Assembly (NCBI RefSeq): GCF_000382245.1
Contig: NZ_KB907887.1
Location: 1 to 52,351 of the forward strand
Origin: Kushneria aurantia DSM 21353
GTDB lineage: Bacteria > Pseudomonadota > Gammaproteobacteria > Pseudomonadales > Halomonadaceae
Direction of reading: 5' to 3'
Length of the DNA stretch: 52,351 nt
This document shows positions 35,675 through 51,788 of this stretch, piece by piece (the stretch's first letter is position 1; the number at the start of each line of letters is the position of its first letter). The notes under the pieces were generated by a model. It saw only the letters and a program-made list of their open reading frames with translations. It did no database searches and was not told the DNA's origin. The translations under genes and the position numbers were made by a program.

Positions 35675-36430
35675 ATGACCAACTCCGAACACATTCCGCT
35701 GCAGCAGCTGCGTTTTTTCCTGACCCGACCGCACGACTGCAGCTATCTCGCCGAGCATGAGGCGACCACGCTGTTTCTCGATCCCGAGGTAGCGATCGAC
35801 GATTCGCTCTACGCCAGCCTGACGCTGCTGGGCTTTCGCCGCAGTGGCGCTCATCTCTACCGCCCCCACTGCCGTGCCTGCAGCGCCTGCCAGTCGGTAC
35901 GCATACCGGTCGACGCCTTTCGAGCCGATCGTACCCAGCGGCGGATCGAGCTTCGCAACCGGGACCTGAGCGTCACCGAACGGCCGGCGCACTTTGAAGC
36001 GGAGCACTACGCGCTTTTCGAGCGCTACATTCGCGAGCGCCATGCCGACGGCGATATGTACCCCGCCTCCGAAGCGCAGTATCGCGCCTTCCTTATCAAT
36101 GACAGCGGTTTTTCGCAGCTGGTCGAGTTTCGCCATGAGGGACAGCTGCTGGCCGTTGCCGCCGTCGACCGGTTGCCACACGGACTGTCCGCCATCTATA
36201 CCTTTTTCGACCCGGACAGCCGCTACAAGGGGCGCTCGCTGGGCAGCTACGCCATTTTGTGGCAGATCGCACGCGCCAGGGAGCTGGGCCTGCCGCATCT
36301 CTATCTCGGCTACTGGATTCGCGACAGTCGCAAGATGGCCTACAAAACGCGTTTTCAGCCGCTGGAACACCTTGACCAGCACCGCTGGCAACGCCTCGAT
36401 CGCGAAGCCCCGAGCGCACAGACGCCGTAG
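35675..36430 (+). CDS. bpt: Aspartate/glutamate leucyltransferase Bpt
   Basis: Transfers Leu from Leu-tRNA to N-terminal Asp or Glu, another N-degron step. The protein of about 251 residues is homologous to eukaryotic ATE1. The N-terminal part has the conserved Cys set (HDCSYL, then YRPHCRACSACQSVRIPV) and the C-terminal GNAT-like part has SAIYTFFDPD and LGYWIRDSRKMAYKTRFQPLE. GTG 35672 and ATG 35675 are adjacent; GAGGAGA favours ATG. E. coli lacks this gene; it is typical of Pseudomonas, Vibrio and Halomonas. Confidence 0.96.
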   Translation: MTNSEHIPLQQLRFFLTRPHDCSYLAEHEATTLFLDPEVAIDDSLYASLTLLGFRRSGAHLYRPHCRACSACQSVRIPVDAFRADRTQRRIELRNRDLSVTERPAHFEAEHYALFERYIRERHADGDMYPASEAQYRAFLINDSGFSQLVEFRHEGQLLAVAAVDRLPHGLSAIYTFFDPDSRYKGRSLGSYAILWQIARARELGLPHLYLGYWIRDSRKMAYKTRFQPLEHLDQHRWQRLDREAPSAQTP

Positions 36431-36569
36431 TTTGCCTCGCGCCCCTTTGCGCTCGGCAGCCGCATCAGGCAAAATAACCGCCTCCTGAACACCCGCCGAC
36501 TGTCTGCGCAAACGCCCTGCAGGCACCGCTTCGTGTGGGTGTATCGCTTACCATCAAGGAAGGCATTGC

Positions 36570-36788
36570 ATGGCAAGAGAAGACCATATTGAAATGGAAG
36601 GGGTGATTATCGATACCCTGCCCAATACCATGTTTCGCGTCGAGCTGGAAAACGGTCACGTCGTGACTGCGCATATTTCCGGCAAGATGCGCAAAAACTA
36701 TATCCGCATCCTGACCGGCGACAAGGTCAAGGTCGAGCTGACCCCCTATGATCTCTCCAAGGGTCGCATCGTCTACCGCTCGCGCTAA
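36570..36788 (+). CDS. infA: Translation initiation factor IF-1
   Basis: A 72-residue OB-fold protein that binds the 30S A site during initiation. [28 protein letters not shown] and [29 protein letters not shown] match IF-1 over its full length. An AAGGA site precedes the ATG. It ends a plus-strand run with aat and bpt and is convergent with clpA, an order shared with Pseudomonas and, for aat-infA-clpA, with E. coli. Confidence 0.98.
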   Translation: MAREDHIEMEGVIIDTLPNTMFRVELENGHVVTAHISGKMRKNYIRILTGDKVKVELTPYDLSKGRIVYRSR

Positions 36789-36943
36789 TAACGGCTGCCG
36801 GCCAGCTCCCCTCCGAACCTTACCCTTTCGCCCGACCTGCCGGCCATGGCGAACGCTCGGCCGCCAGCTGCGGCTTGCCAGCCAGTTTCATCACTCTGTT
36901 GCATGTGATCCGGTCAGCGGCGATAGCCCGAACCGGAAATGAA

Positions 36944-36970
36944 AACGCCCTGTCACATGGACAGGGCGTT
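36944..36970 (-). terminator. Terminator between infA and clpA
   Basis: AACGCCCTGTC pairs with GACAGGGCGTT across a 5-base loop (11-bp stem). On the minus strand it is followed by TTTTC, which fits termination of clpA; the near-perfect symmetry could also serve infA. Confidence 0.8.
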
Positions 36971-36999
36971 GATAGTGGCGAAGAAGGCAGGCCACAGGG

Positions 37000-39273
<2,274 letters not shown>

Positions 39274-39304
39274 GGCAGTCCCCTTTCTGGCCGTTGCGGA
39301 CGGC

Positions 39305-39694
39305 TCAGTCCGCGCGGTCGATATCGCACAGCAGTGGATGCTGGCTTTCTCGAGCGTATTGATTGACCTGCTGGCTCTTGGTCTCCGCTACATCACGGGT
39401 GAAGATGCCGCAGGCCGCCTTACCCTGGGTGTGAACGGCCAGCATGATCTGTACCGCCTTTTCGTGATCCATGGCAAAAAAGGTCTGAAGCACCTCCACC
39501 ACGAACTCCATCGGCGTGTAGTCGTCGTTGTGAAGGAAGACCCTGTAAAGCGGCGGCTCCTCGAGTTCGGGGTCACTCGCCTGCTCGGCAACATCACCCT
39601 GCTCACCTTCCTGCGGCTGATCAGGGGGCGTCTCGTCGCCCGCCATCAGCGTCATGAAGCGCCGGGGAGATGCTTCGCTGTCTGTCTTGAACAT
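39305..39694 (-). CDS. clpS: ClpA adaptor ClpS
   Basis: Binds N-degrons (Leu, Phe, Tyr, Trp) and hands them to ClpA. The core [25 protein letters not shown] carries the NDD substrate-pocket residues, and [23 protein letters not shown] is the usual second half. A disordered acidic N-terminus precedes the fold. Several in-frame starts exist (39694 MFKTDSEA; a later MTLMAGDE; an upstream one at 39808) and none has a strong ribosome binding site. I place it at 39694. Confidence 0.93.
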   Translation of the reverse strand: MFKTDSEASPRRFMTLMAGDETPPDQPQEGEQGDVAEQASDPELEEPPLYRVFLHNDDYTPMEFVVEVLQTFFAMDHEKAVQIMLAVHTQGKAACGIFTRDVAETKSQQVNQYARESQHPLLCDIDRAD

Positions 39695-39849
39695 ATGTGT
39701 CCGGGTCGATGAAAACAAGCGTGAAGATGATTGAATGCGCTCATCGGGCCAAAAGTTTGAGCGCAGGTTACCGACATCGTTCCCTGAAAGATGGGGCTCT
39801 ATCGGCAACGATGCAAGGAATCATCGTCGAAAACCTCCCCGGTAAGCAC

Positions 39850-41109
39850 TCACTCCAGACGCCGCACCACCGCCTCGGCGAATTCGGTAGTGCCCAGCAG
39901 AGTGGCGTTGTCCATCACCTGATGGAAATCGCCGGTCACCTCGCCGCCGGCGATAGTCGCCTCCATAGCGTCGGTCAGCAGGGTTGCCGCCTCGCCCCAG
40001 CCCATGTACTCGAGCATCATCGTCGCCGACAGAATCAGCGAGCCCGGATTGGCACTGTTGGTGCCGGCAATCTTCGGCGCGGTACCGTGGGTCGCCTCGA
40101 ACATGGCGATCGAATCGCCGCGATTGGCCCCCGGCGCGATGCCGATACCGCCCACCTGAGCGGCCAGCGCATCGGAGAGATAGTCACCGTTGAGGTTGAG
40201 AGTCGCCACCACATCGAAGTCGCGCGGATGCAGCAGCGCCTCCTGCATCATGGCGTCGGCGATCATGTCCTTGATGACGATCGGCTCGCCGCCGTCGGGG
40301 TGGGCCAGCGACAGCCAGGGGCCGCCATCCAGCGGCTCGGCGCCGAATTCCTCACGCGCCACCTCATAGCCCCACTGCTTGAAGGCCCCTTCGGTGAACT
40401 TCATGATGTTGCCCTTGTGCACCAGCGTCACCGAGCGGCGGTTGTGGTCGAGGGCGTAGCGGATCGCCTTGCGCACCAGCCGCTTGCTGCCCGCTTCGGA
40501 AACCGGCTTGATGCCGATACCGCACTGCTCGGGGAAGCGGATGTTGCCGACCCCCATCTCCTCGCGCAGATAGCGAATCAGGCGATCGGCGTCGGCGCTG
40601 CCGGCCTGCCACTCGATGCCGGCATAGATATCCTCGGCGTTTTCGCGAAAGATCACCATATCAACGTGCTCGGGATGACGCACCGGGCTGGGCACGCCAT
40701 TGAACCAGCGCACCGGACGCTCGCAGACGTAGAGGTCCAGCGTCTGACGCAGCGCCACGTTGAGCGAGCGCATACCGCCACCCACCGGCGTGGTCAGCGG
40801 CCCCTTGATCGACACCACATGATCGCGCACCGCGGCAAGCGTTTCGTCGGGCAGCCAGACGTCGTCGCCGTAGACACGGGTCGCCTTCTCGCCGGCATAA
40901 ACTTCCATCCAGGCGATCTGGCGCTTGCCGCCCCAGGCTTTTTTCACCGCGGCATCGACAACACGACGCATGGCGGGAGTCACATCGGCGCCGATGCCAT
41001 CGCCTTCGATAAAGGGGATGATGGGGTGGTCGGGCACCGACAGTTGATGATTGTCATCAACGCTGATCATCTCGCCGGTGGCCGGTGTTTCGATCTTACG
41101 GTAGCTCAT
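39850..41109 (-). CDS. icd: Isocitrate dehydrogenase, E. coli Icd type, atypical cofactor site
   Basis: TCA-cycle oxidation of isocitrate to 2-oxoglutarate. The 419-residue protein aligns with E. coli Icd almost without gaps (offset +2). Substrate residues in [13 protein letters not shown], including the AceK-regulated Ser (E. coli 113), are kept. The cofactor site differs. [17 protein letters not shown] has Ile for Tyr345 and Ala for Val351 (E. coli numbers), and VTGDFHQVM has Gly for Tyr391 and Gln for Arg395. Lys344 is kept. Cofactor preference is therefore uncertain. AAGGAG precedes ATG 41109. It is divergent from rluE, as in E. coli. Confidence 0.95.
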   Translation of the reverse strand: MSYRKIETPATGEMISVDDNHQLSVPDHPIIPFIEGDGIGADVTPAMRRVVDAAVKKAWGGKRQIAWMEVYAGEKATRVYGDDVWLPDETLAAVRDHVVSIKGPLTTPVGGGMRSLNVALRQTLDLYVCERPVRWFNGVPSPVRHPEHVDMVIFRENAEDIYAGIEWQAGSADADRLIRYLREEMGVGNIRFPEQCGIGIKPVSEAGSKRLVRKAIRYALDHNRRSVTLVHKGNIMKFTEGAFKQWGYEVAREEFGAEPLDGGPWLSLAHPDGGEPIVIKDMIADAMMQEALLHPRDFDVVATLNLNGDYLSDALAAQVGGIGIAPGANRGDSIAMFEATHGTAPKIAGTNSANPGSLILSATMMLEYMGWGEAATLLTDAMEATIAGGEVTGDFHQVMDNATLLGTTEFAEAVVRRLE

Positions 41110-41336
41110 GGGGTGGCGCTCCTTTTGCGGGTGGCGGAGAGCACAACGCCAAATGCGACCGAGCCGCACTGGCATACGCTTTACCGCTTCGCCATGCCGA
41201 TTGGGTTGAACATCAGGATGGTGGCACGATAAGCCCCTCAATCGGGGTCGTATCAGCTGATATCCTGCACGCTTGCTGTGACTTTCCAATGTAGCATTGT
41301 AGCGACAGGTCTGCGTAGAGGTTGTCGACAATCGCC

Positions 41337-41930
41337 ATGAGCGAACTGATCCTTTTTCACAAGCCCTTTCGGGTACTGTCCCAGTTCAGCGATGAGCGCG
41401 GCCGGGTTACTCTCGGCCAGTGGCTGACGATTCCCGACGTCTATCCCGCCGGGCGGCTCGACTACGACAGTGAAGGGCTCCTGCTGTTGACCGCCGATGG
41501 GGCCCTGGCGCACCGCATCACCCATCCCGCGCGCAAGCAGCCCAAGACCTACCTGGTACAGGTCGAGGGCTGCCCGGACGACGACGCCGTGGCGGCACTG
41601 CGCACCGGCGTGACCCTCAACGACGGCCCCACGCGCCCGGCGAAGGTGCGCCGCATCGCGCCACCCGAACTGGCACCGCGCCAGCCACCGGTGCGCTACC
41701 GTGCCAACATTGTCGACAGCTGGCTGGAGATCACCCTCACCGAAGGACGCAACCGTCAGGTGCGACGCATGACCGCCCACGTCGGTTATCCCACCCTGCG
41801 GCTGATTCGCACAGCGATCGGCAGCTGGCGGCTGGACGGCCTGGCCGCCGGCGAGTGGCGACGCGATGTCATCCACCTGCCGCGTCACAACAGCGGCAGG
41901 CAGCGCCGCAAACCGGGGAGAAAACAGTGA
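41337..41930 (+). CDS. rluE: 23S rRNA pseudouridine(2457) synthase RluE
   Basis: An RsuA-family pseudouridine synthase. [23 protein letters not shown] is the N-terminal signature, [17 protein letters not shown] holds the catalytic Asp, and [23 protein letters not shown] closes the site. It lacks an S4 domain, as does RluE. ATG 41337 is preferred; TTG 41322 is in frame. It overlaps nudJ by four bases (GTGA). The E. coli order icd / rluE-nudJ-mnmA-hflD-purB supports the name. Confidence 0.94.
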   Translation: MSELILFHKPFRVLSQFSDERGRVTLGQWLTIPDVYPAGRLDYDSEGLLLLTADGALAHRITHPARKQPKTYLVQVEGCPDDDAVAALRTGVTLNDGPTRPAKVRRIAPPELAPRQPPVRYRANIVDSWLEITLTEGRNRQVRRMTAHVGYPTLRLIRTAIGSWRLDGLAAGEWRRDVIHLPRHNSGRQRRKPGRKQ

Positions 41931-42403
41931 GCGACTTCAGCCCGCACGCGACCGTCGCCGTAGTTGTTGAACGCAATGGCCGCTTTCTGCTGGTCGAAGA
42001 GTGGCCTCGTCGCGACGCTACAACCATCACCGTTTTCAATCAGCCCGCCGGCCATCTCGAAGCCGACGAATCGCTGACCGCCGCGGCACGCCGTGAATGT
42101 CTCGAGGAGAGCGGCTGGCGGGTCGGCATCGACAGCTATTTGGGGCTTTACATCAATACTGCGCCGAGCGGCGTGGTCTATCACAGCCATACCTTTATCG
42201 CCCGGCCACTGACGCAGGCCAGCCACAGGCTGGACGACGGCGTGGTGGCGGCGCACTGGCTGACCGCCGCAGAGATTGTCGCGCTGGACGGCGAGAGGCG
42301 CCTGCGCAGCCCCCTGGTAGCGCGCAGAGTGAAGGATGCACTGAGCGGCAAGCGCTATCCGCTGGCATTGATCCACAACCTCGACCACGCCGAGACGCCC
42401 TGA
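41927..42403 (+). CDS. nudJ: Nudix phosphatase NudJ-like
   Basis: A 158-residue Nudix hydrolase. The Nudix box [23 protein letters not shown] fits GX5EX7REUXEEXGU. E. coli NudJ removes phosphates from nucleotides and from HMP-pyrophosphate. GTG 41927 has GGGGAG seven bases upstream and overlaps the rluE stop. Its TGA abuts the stop of the convergent chemoreceptor gene (TGATCA). Confidence 0.93.
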   Translation: MSDFSPHATVAVVVERNGRFLLVEEWPRRDATTITVFNQPAGHLEADESLTAAARRECLEESGWRVGIDSYLGLYINTAPSGVVYHSHTFIARPLTQASHRLDDGVVAAHWLTAAEIVALDGERRLRSPLVARRVKDALSGKRYPLALIHNLDHAETP

Positions 42404-44038
42404 TCAGGCCAGTGCCGTGTCCTGCACGGCCGGCTTCAGATGGAGCTGCTGCAGGGCGTCGCTATCAGCTCCCGGGCGCTCCCTGTCGGCGGCCTCGCGG
42501 TCGATCCGAAAGCGGGCCATCAGGTCGGCCAGCCGCTGCGCCTGGCCTTCGAGATCATCGGCTGCCGTACTGGTCTGCTCGACCAGCGCGCTGTTGTCGT
42601 GAGTAATGGCACTCACCTCGTCGAGCCCGGCGTTGATCTGTTCGATGTCGTGGCTCTGCTCCCGGGCGGCAGCGGCGATCTCCTCCGCCAGCGACGACAG
42701 CCGACGAATCGAATCGACCGTTTCTGCCATGATGTCGCCGCTGCGCTCGGCCTGCTCGACGCCGCGGCCAACCCGCTCGGTGGTGTTCTCGATCAGTTGA
42801 CGAATCTGTCGCGCCGAGTCGGCACTGCGCCCTGCCAGGGCACGCACTTCGCCGGCCACCACGGCGAAACCGCGCCCCTGCTCGCCGGCGCGCGCCGCCT
42901 CCACCGAGGCATTGAGGGCAAGCAGATTGGTTTGAAAGGCGATCGAGTCCATGATGGTAACAATCTCTCGAATCTGATCGGCGCAGCCGGCGATGTCGCG
43001 CATCGAGGCAAGCGTCTGCTCGACTTCGCTGCCACCGTGTTGCGCCGCCCGGGAGGCATCGGCCGATAGTGAATCGGCCTCGCGCGCCGCCTCGCTGTTA
43101 CGCCCTACCCGTTCGGTCAGCTGCGCCATGCGGCCGCTGATCTGGATCAGGGCATCGCGCTGACTACCGGTGCGCCGCGCCAGATCGTGGCTGGCCCCGG
43201 AGGTGTTGCCGGCGCCGGCAAAGACGCTCTGGCTGCTGTCGCGCAGCGCCGCTACCAGCTCCCGTAGCTGGCCCTGCATGGTATCCAGTGCGGTAAACAG
43301 CTGGCCGATCTCGTTACGCCCGCGGTCGCTTATCGACAGGTTCAGATTTCCCCGGGCGATGTGCTCGAAGCAGCCTACCGCCTCGCGCAGCGGCTTTACC
43401 ACATCGCGAATCAATAGCCAGCGAATCAGCAGTGCCGTCAAAAGCGCCACCGCCAGCAGCGCGGAGACGACGATCTTCATGTGCTGATTGAAGGACTGCG
43501 CAGCGACGATCGCCTCGCGACTGCGCGACTCGGTGTAGTCCACCAGCCCGGCGGCGGCGTTGCTCAACGCCGGGGCCAGCTCATCGAGTGCCGGCTGGCG
43601 GCGCTGCACCTGAAACGGCGCCGCCTCCACCAGCGGCGCCAGGCCCTCGCTGACATAGTCGGCGTAGGCCTGCTCGATCGCCGCCAGCAGCGGCGCCCTG
43701 GTGTCCTCGGCGCCCAGCACGACGCCGGACAGCTCGTCCATGCGACTGTCGGCCCGCCCCAGTGCGTCGATGGCGCGCTGCAGATACTGGCGCGCCGCCT
43801 CGGGGTTGCCCTGGGTGCTGAAGCTGGCGTAGCGGTCCAGGTAGAGCCGCGTTTCGAGCACGTTGAACTGGACACGCCCCGCCAGCCGGTTGAGCTCGGC
43901 GTTGGTACCGGCCAGTTCCTGCAGCGTATGCTCGCTGCGCAGACCGGACCAGGCGTTGAGCGCACTGAGCGCCCCGATCATGCCTGCCATGCATAAAAGC
44001 GCAGCGGTAATACTCCACTTGATCGACACGTTTTTCAT
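42404..44038 (-). CDS. Methyl-accepting chemotaxis protein with 4-helix-bundle-like sensor
   Basis: A 544-residue chemoreceptor. TM1 lies near 8-28 and TM2 near 188-210. The 160-residue periplasmic domain is helical ([29 protein letters not shown]), suggesting a 4HB or HBM sensor. HAMP and signalling domains follow with the canonical tip [22 protein letters not shown]. There is no NWETF-type tail. The gene is on the opposite strand inside an otherwise E. coli-like rluE-nudJ-mnmA-hflD-purB run, which suggests insertion. No sigma-28 promoter is clear upstream. Confidence 0.92.
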   Translation of the reverse strand: MKNVSIKWSITAALLCMAGMIGALSALNAWSGLRSEHTLQELAGTNAELNRLAGRVQFNVLETRLYLDRYASFSTQGNPEAARQYLQRAIDALGRADSRMDELSGVVLGAEDTRAPLLAAIEQAYADYVSEGLAPLVEAAPFQVQRRQPALDELAPALSNAAAGLVDYTESRSREAIVAAQSFNQHMKIVVSALLAVALLTALLIRWLLIRDVVKPLREAVGCFEHIARGNLNLSISDRGRNEIGQLFTALDTMQGQLRELVAALRDSSQSVFAGAGNTSGASHDLARRTGSQRDALIQISGRMAQLTERVGRNSEAAREADSLSADASRAAQHGGSEVEQTLASMRDIAGCADQIREIVTIMDSIAFQTNLLALNASVEAARAGEQGRGFAVVAGEVRALAGRSADSARQIRQLIENTTERVGRGVEQAERSGDIMAETVDSIRRLSSLAEEIAAAAREQSHDIEQINAGLDEVSAITHDNSALVEQTSTAADDLEGQAQRLADLMARFRIDREAADRERPGADSDALQQLHLKPAVQDTALA

Positions 44039-44165
44039 CGCGGCCCTGCCCCTGTGCTGGCTAATAAAGTGGTTGCCACATCAGCTTTAACGGCGCCTTG
44101 CGAAGGCCGATGAATACGCCATTGGTCGTGGGCTCAAGCGATATGCCCGGCGCCAATGGCGATAG

Positions 44166-46036
<1,871 letters not shown>

Positions 46037-46067
46037 TTCGGCCTGCCCTTTTGCGCTGCCAGGGTGA

Positions 46068-48709
<2,642 letters not shown>

Positions 48710-48715
48710 GCGGCG

Positions 48716-49144
48716 ATGAGCGACAACATCGCAGTCACCAGCGGCGACTGGCAGACACTGGGCGCGGCCTGTCGCGATATTCGCGAGCGGGTCTTCATCC
48801 ATGAACAGGGCGTCAGCGAGGCCGAGGAGATCGACGGTCTCGACCCGCACTGCATACACTTTCTGATGACCTGCCGTGGCCAGCCGTGCGGCACTGCACG
48901 GCTGCTGACCGATGGTCATATCGGCCGAGTGGCGCTGCTCGCCTCTTTTCGCGGCCGGGGACTGGGGCGAGAGATGGTGCGCGCGATCATTGACGTCGCA
49001 CGCCAGCGCGGCCATGACAGCTGCCTGCTCGCTGCCCAGACACAGGCGCTCGGCTTCTATGAAAGTCTCGGTTTCAGGGCGCAGGGCGATGTGTTCATGG
49101 AAGCCGGCATTGCCCACCGCGAAATGAAGCTTGCCCTGAACTGA
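48716..49144 (+). CDS. GNAT-family N-acetyltransferase
   Basis: A 142-residue GNAT protein. IRERVFIHEQGVSEAEEIDGLDPHCIHFLM is typical of the ElaA/YjcF branch. The acetyl-CoA loop is VALLASFRGRGLGREMV, and ALGFYESLGFRAQGDVFMEAGIAHREM ends the fold. CAGGAG is nine bases before the ATG. The substrate is unknown. It is the last gene of the purB-roxA run. Confidence 0.9.
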   Translation: MSDNIAVTSGDWQTLGAACRDIRERVFIHEQGVSEAEEIDGLDPHCIHFLMTCRGQPCGTARLLTDGHIGRVALLASFRGRGLGREMVRAIIDVARQRGHDSCLLAAQTQALGFYESLGFRAQGDVFMEAGIAHREMKLALN

Positions 49145-49326
49145 GCCCGCCTGCCACTGGCGCTCCATTCGCCCCGGCGCTAAAGTGGAGGTGATTTCAA
49201 TTCTCTGGAACGCATGCCGCCGAGCGTCGCGAAAAGTGTTGAACGTGATGGTAAACTCGTTGTCAAACAGCGTTCTGGAACAAGAAAAGCCGTAGTCATC
49301 GGTGGGCCGATAAAAGGAGTAACACC

Positions 49327-49794
49327 ATGAAGCGTTATCTTGCAGTCGCTGCGCTGGGCGTATTGACCCTGGGGGGCTGTGCCAACAGCGATCTTTATTC
49401 CGGTAATACCTACACCGGCAGTCAGGCCAAAACGGCCCGTAACGTCACCTACGCCACCGTGACCAGCGTTCGTCCGGTGACCATTCAGGCCGGCAATGAA
49501 AACGACACCGGCCTCGGTGGCATCGGCGGTGCGGTGCTGGGTGGCCTGCTGGGTAACCAGCTGGGCGGCGGCTCGGGCCGCGTGCTGACCACCGCAGTGG
49601 GCGGTATCGGCGGTGCGGTGGCCGGCAGCGCCGTCGAAAACCGCGCCAATCAGGTCGGGGCCTATGAAATCCAGGTGCGTACCGACAGCGGCCAGGACAT
49701 CGTCGTGGTGCAAAAGGCCGACACCAATTACCAGCCCGGCCAGCGAGTGCGCCTGATCGGCTCCGGCAACAGCATGAGCGTGGCGCCCATGTGA
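49327..49794 (+). CDS. slyB: SlyB-like glycine-zipper outer-membrane lipoprotein
   Basis: A 155-residue lipoprotein. The signal peptide ends in the lipobox LGGC (Cys18). The mature protein has a glycine-zipper 2TM domain (LGGIGGAVLGGLLGNQLGGGSGR, then AVGGIGGAVAGSAVENR) and the C-terminal QVRTDSGQDIVVVQ..D..YQPGQRVRL typical of SlyB/PcpY. In enterics it is PhoP-regulated and stabilises the outer membrane under stress. Strong AAAAGGAG precedes the ATG. It is monocistronic, with a terminator after it. Confidence 0.9.
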   Translation: MKRYLAVAALGVLTLGGCANSDLYSGNTYTGSQAKTARNVTYATVTSVRPVTIQAGNENDTGLGGIGGAVLGGLLGNQLGGGSGRVLTTAVGGIGGAVAGSAVENRANQVGAYEIQVRTDSGQDIVVVQKADTNYQPGQRVRLIGSGNSMSVAPM

Positions 49795-49824
49795 AACGCC
49801 ACGACGATCCCGGCGAACCATTCG

Positions 49825-49848
49825 ACCGCCCCTCGCAGGGCGGTTTTA
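49825..49848 (+). terminator. Terminator after slyB
   Basis: ACCGCCC pairs with a GGGCGGT arm and is followed by TTTTA, 30 nt after the slyB stop. Confidence 0.82.
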
Positions 49849-49937
49849 CATTTCTGCCCTCCACCGGGGCATGCCGTCTTCGAATGGGCTACAGTAAGCC
49901 TGTTAATTAAAAATGAGTAATACAAGGTAACCCCGCT

Positions 49938-50915
49938 ATGCACTCCCGTGCCCTCCTGCTCGGCGCCTGTCTACTCTGTCCTGTGACGGCCATGGCGGAC
50001 GGCGTGGCATCCTTCAAGCTCTCCAACGATTTTTTCAGCGCCCGTGACAGCGATGGTCACTACACCAACGGTGCCGAATTCAGCTGGGCCTTCACGCCTG
50101 GCGATAACCACTGGACGCGCCGCCTGGCGGACGGCCTGCCCGGCTGGTCGCCACAGTCGGTAGACGCGGTGGCGTACCGCTTCGGCCAGCAGATCTATAC
50201 CCCCGAGGATATCGAAGAGTCGGCACTGATCGAGGACGACCGCCCCTGGGCGGGCTACCTTTATGCCGGCCTGTCGCTCTACGGCAATGATCTCTCACCC
50301 GAATGGCGCATCAATGATGCCCTCTCCCTCGACGTGGGCATGGTCGGACCCGCCTCCGGCGGCGAACTGGTGCAGGAGAACTTTCATCATCTGATCGGCA
50401 GCAGGGAACCCGAGGGCTGGCATAATCAGCTCAACAATGAGCCCACAGCGACACTTGCCTGGCAGCGCAGCTGGTGGTATCGCGACCGGCTCGGTGGCCT
50501 TGCACTGGAATACGGCCCCAATACCGGACTGGCGCTGGGCAACCTGCACGACCATGTTTCGTTGGGCGCTGCAGTGCGGCTGGGACCGCGCCTGGATAAT
50601 CAGTTCGCTACCCCCGGTATAGCGCCCAACACCAGCGGCAATCCGCTGTTTTCCCGTGACGGTGGCTTCAACTGGTCGCTGCTGGCGCAGTTTCAGGGGC
50701 GGTTCGTGGCGCGCAACCTGTTCCTTGATGGCAACACTTTCGAGTCCAGTCATAGCGTCGACCGGCGCCAGTGGGTGGGTGATCTACAGCTCGGTGGCAA
50801 CATCAACCGGGATCGCTTCAGTCTGCGCCTGGTGACCGTCACGCGCACCCGCCAGTTCGAGCAGCAGGACGGCAATGATTACTTCGGCACGCTGATCTTC
50901 TCCAGCTGGTTATGA
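49938..50915 (+). CDS. LpxR-family lipid A deacylase (outer membrane)
   Basis: A 325-residue beta-barrel precursor with a signal peptide ending TAMA. It matches LpxR (DUF2219): LSNDFF (Asn30, Asp31), YTNG (Thr43, Asn44), QQIYTPEDI, DRPWAGYLYAGLS, then ENFHHLIGSREPEGWHNQL, which carries the catalytic His and nearby Glu. The C-terminus ends in a beta strand with terminal aromatic (SSWL). LpxR removes the 3'-acyloxyacyl chain of lipid A in a Ca2+-dependent way. Activity here is inferred from motif conservation. Confidence 0.88.
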   Translation: MHSRALLLGACLLCPVTAMADGVASFKLSNDFFSARDSDGHYTNGAEFSWAFTPGDNHWTRRLADGLPGWSPQSVDAVAYRFGQQIYTPEDIEESALIEDDRPWAGYLYAGLSLYGNDLSPEWRINDALSLDVGMVGPASGGELVQENFHHLIGSREPEGWHNQLNNEPTATLAWQRSWWYRDRLGGLALEYGPNTGLALGNLHDHVSLGAAVRLGPRLDNQFATPGIAPNTSGNPLFSRDGGFNWSLLAQFQGRFVARNLFLDGNTFESSHSVDRRQWVGDLQLGGNINRDRFSLRLVTVTRTRQFEQQDGNDYFGTLIFSSWL

Positions 50916-51012
50916 CATGCGGTTCGCTCCCATTCCAGCAGGCGGCGCTAATCAAGGCATCCTTCATAACTACTGACTATCACTCCCATTTCAAATATTA
51001 ACGCTTTTTTAC

Positions 51013-51041
51013 GTGACAAGCAGAACACTGTTTCCTATATT
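51013..51041 (+). promoter_or_regulatory. Sigma-70-like promoter of ompW
   Basis: GTGACA (51013-51018) and TATATT (51036-51041) are separated by 17 bp, about 90 nt upstream of the ATG. The long leader holds a second palindrome at 51057-51071. Confidence 0.6.
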
Positions 51042-51071
51042 GTTCGCCAAGGGTTAGGAAACACCGTTTCC
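51024..51071. promoter_or_regulatory. Two operator-like palindromes, GAAAC-N3-GTTTC type
   Basis: GGAAACACCGTTTCC at 51057-51071 is a perfect 6-bp dyad around ACC. A related site, GAACACTGTTTC, lies in the promoter spacer at 51023-51034. The 12-bp core AACAC(T/C)GTTTCC is thus repeated 36 bp apart. The form matches the PsrA box of Pseudomonas (G/C AAAC, 2-4 bases, GTTT G/C). Regulator identity is inference. Confidence 0.55.
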
Positions 51072-51128
51072 CTACATGGATCATAACGAGGCCTCACCCT
51101 TTAAAGGTCTCGATAAAGGAGCAGGATC

Positions 51129-51698
51129 ATGAAACTGAATCGTCTTTTTGCGACTTCCATTCTTCTTGGCAGCAGTGTCCTGGTCGCTCAGTCGGCAATG
51201 GCATACGGTCAGGGTGACGTCTTTTTTCGTGCAGACGCTGTCAAGACCGACATGACGGCCAACGACAAATATGACGGCGAGAACACCTGGAGCGGTGCGA
51301 TTGGTGTCATGCCCTTCGATCAACTGGGCGTCGAGCTCAGCGGCACTGACAAGGACACCTACACCACCAATACTGGCGATAGCTTCGAAATGGCCCAGTA
51401 CAGCCTGATGGCTCAGTACTATCCGCTGGGTGGCACTGACGCCCGCGTACAGCCATACGCCGGTCTGGGTGCTACCTATTTCGACTTCGGCGATTCCAGT
51501 CTGCTTAACGGCACTCGCTCCTTCGAAAGCAAGCAGTGGGCACCCACGGCCCAGGCCGGTGTTGACCTGATGATCACCGATAACTGGGCAGTCAACGGCT
51601 ACGCTCAGTATTCTGATCTGGATGTCGATTACAACCAGGGCAATGAGCGCAAGCTGAACCCCGTCACGGTAGGCGGTGGCGTCTCCTTTCGCTTCTAA
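51129..51698 (+). CDS. ompW: OmpW-family outer-membrane protein
   Basis: A 189-residue eight-stranded barrel precursor. The signal peptide ends QSAMA. The mature protein starts YGQGDVFFRADAV, and has DQLGVELSG, YSLMAQYYPLGGTDARVQPYAGLGATYFDF, and a final strand VGGGVSFRF with C-terminal Phe. OmpW proteins allow uptake of small hydrophobic molecules. AAAGGAG precedes the ATG. It has its own promoter with operator-like dyads and its own terminator. Confidence 0.92.
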   Translation: MKLNRLFATSILLGSSVLVAQSAMAYGQGDVFFRADAVKTDMTANDKYDGENTWSGAIGVMPFDQLGVELSGTDKDTYTTNTGDSFEMAQYSLMAQYYPLGGTDARVQPYAGLGATYFDFGDSSLLNGTRSFESKQWAPTAQAGVDLMITDNWAVNGYAQYSDLDVDYNQGNERKLNPVTVGGGVSFRF

Positions 51699-51727
51699 TC
51701 GATCTTCAGATCACACTGTTACCCATC

Positions 51728-51753
51728 GGGCCACCCTTCGGGGTGGCCCTTTT
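51728..51753 (+). terminator. Terminator after ompW
   Basis: GGGCCACCC and GGGTGGCCC form a perfect 9-bp stem closed by a TTCG tetraloop and followed by TTTT, 29 nt past the ompW stop. Confidence 0.93.
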
Positions 51754-51788
51754 ATATTCTGAAACATGCACTCCGCAGTCGGTCCGGC

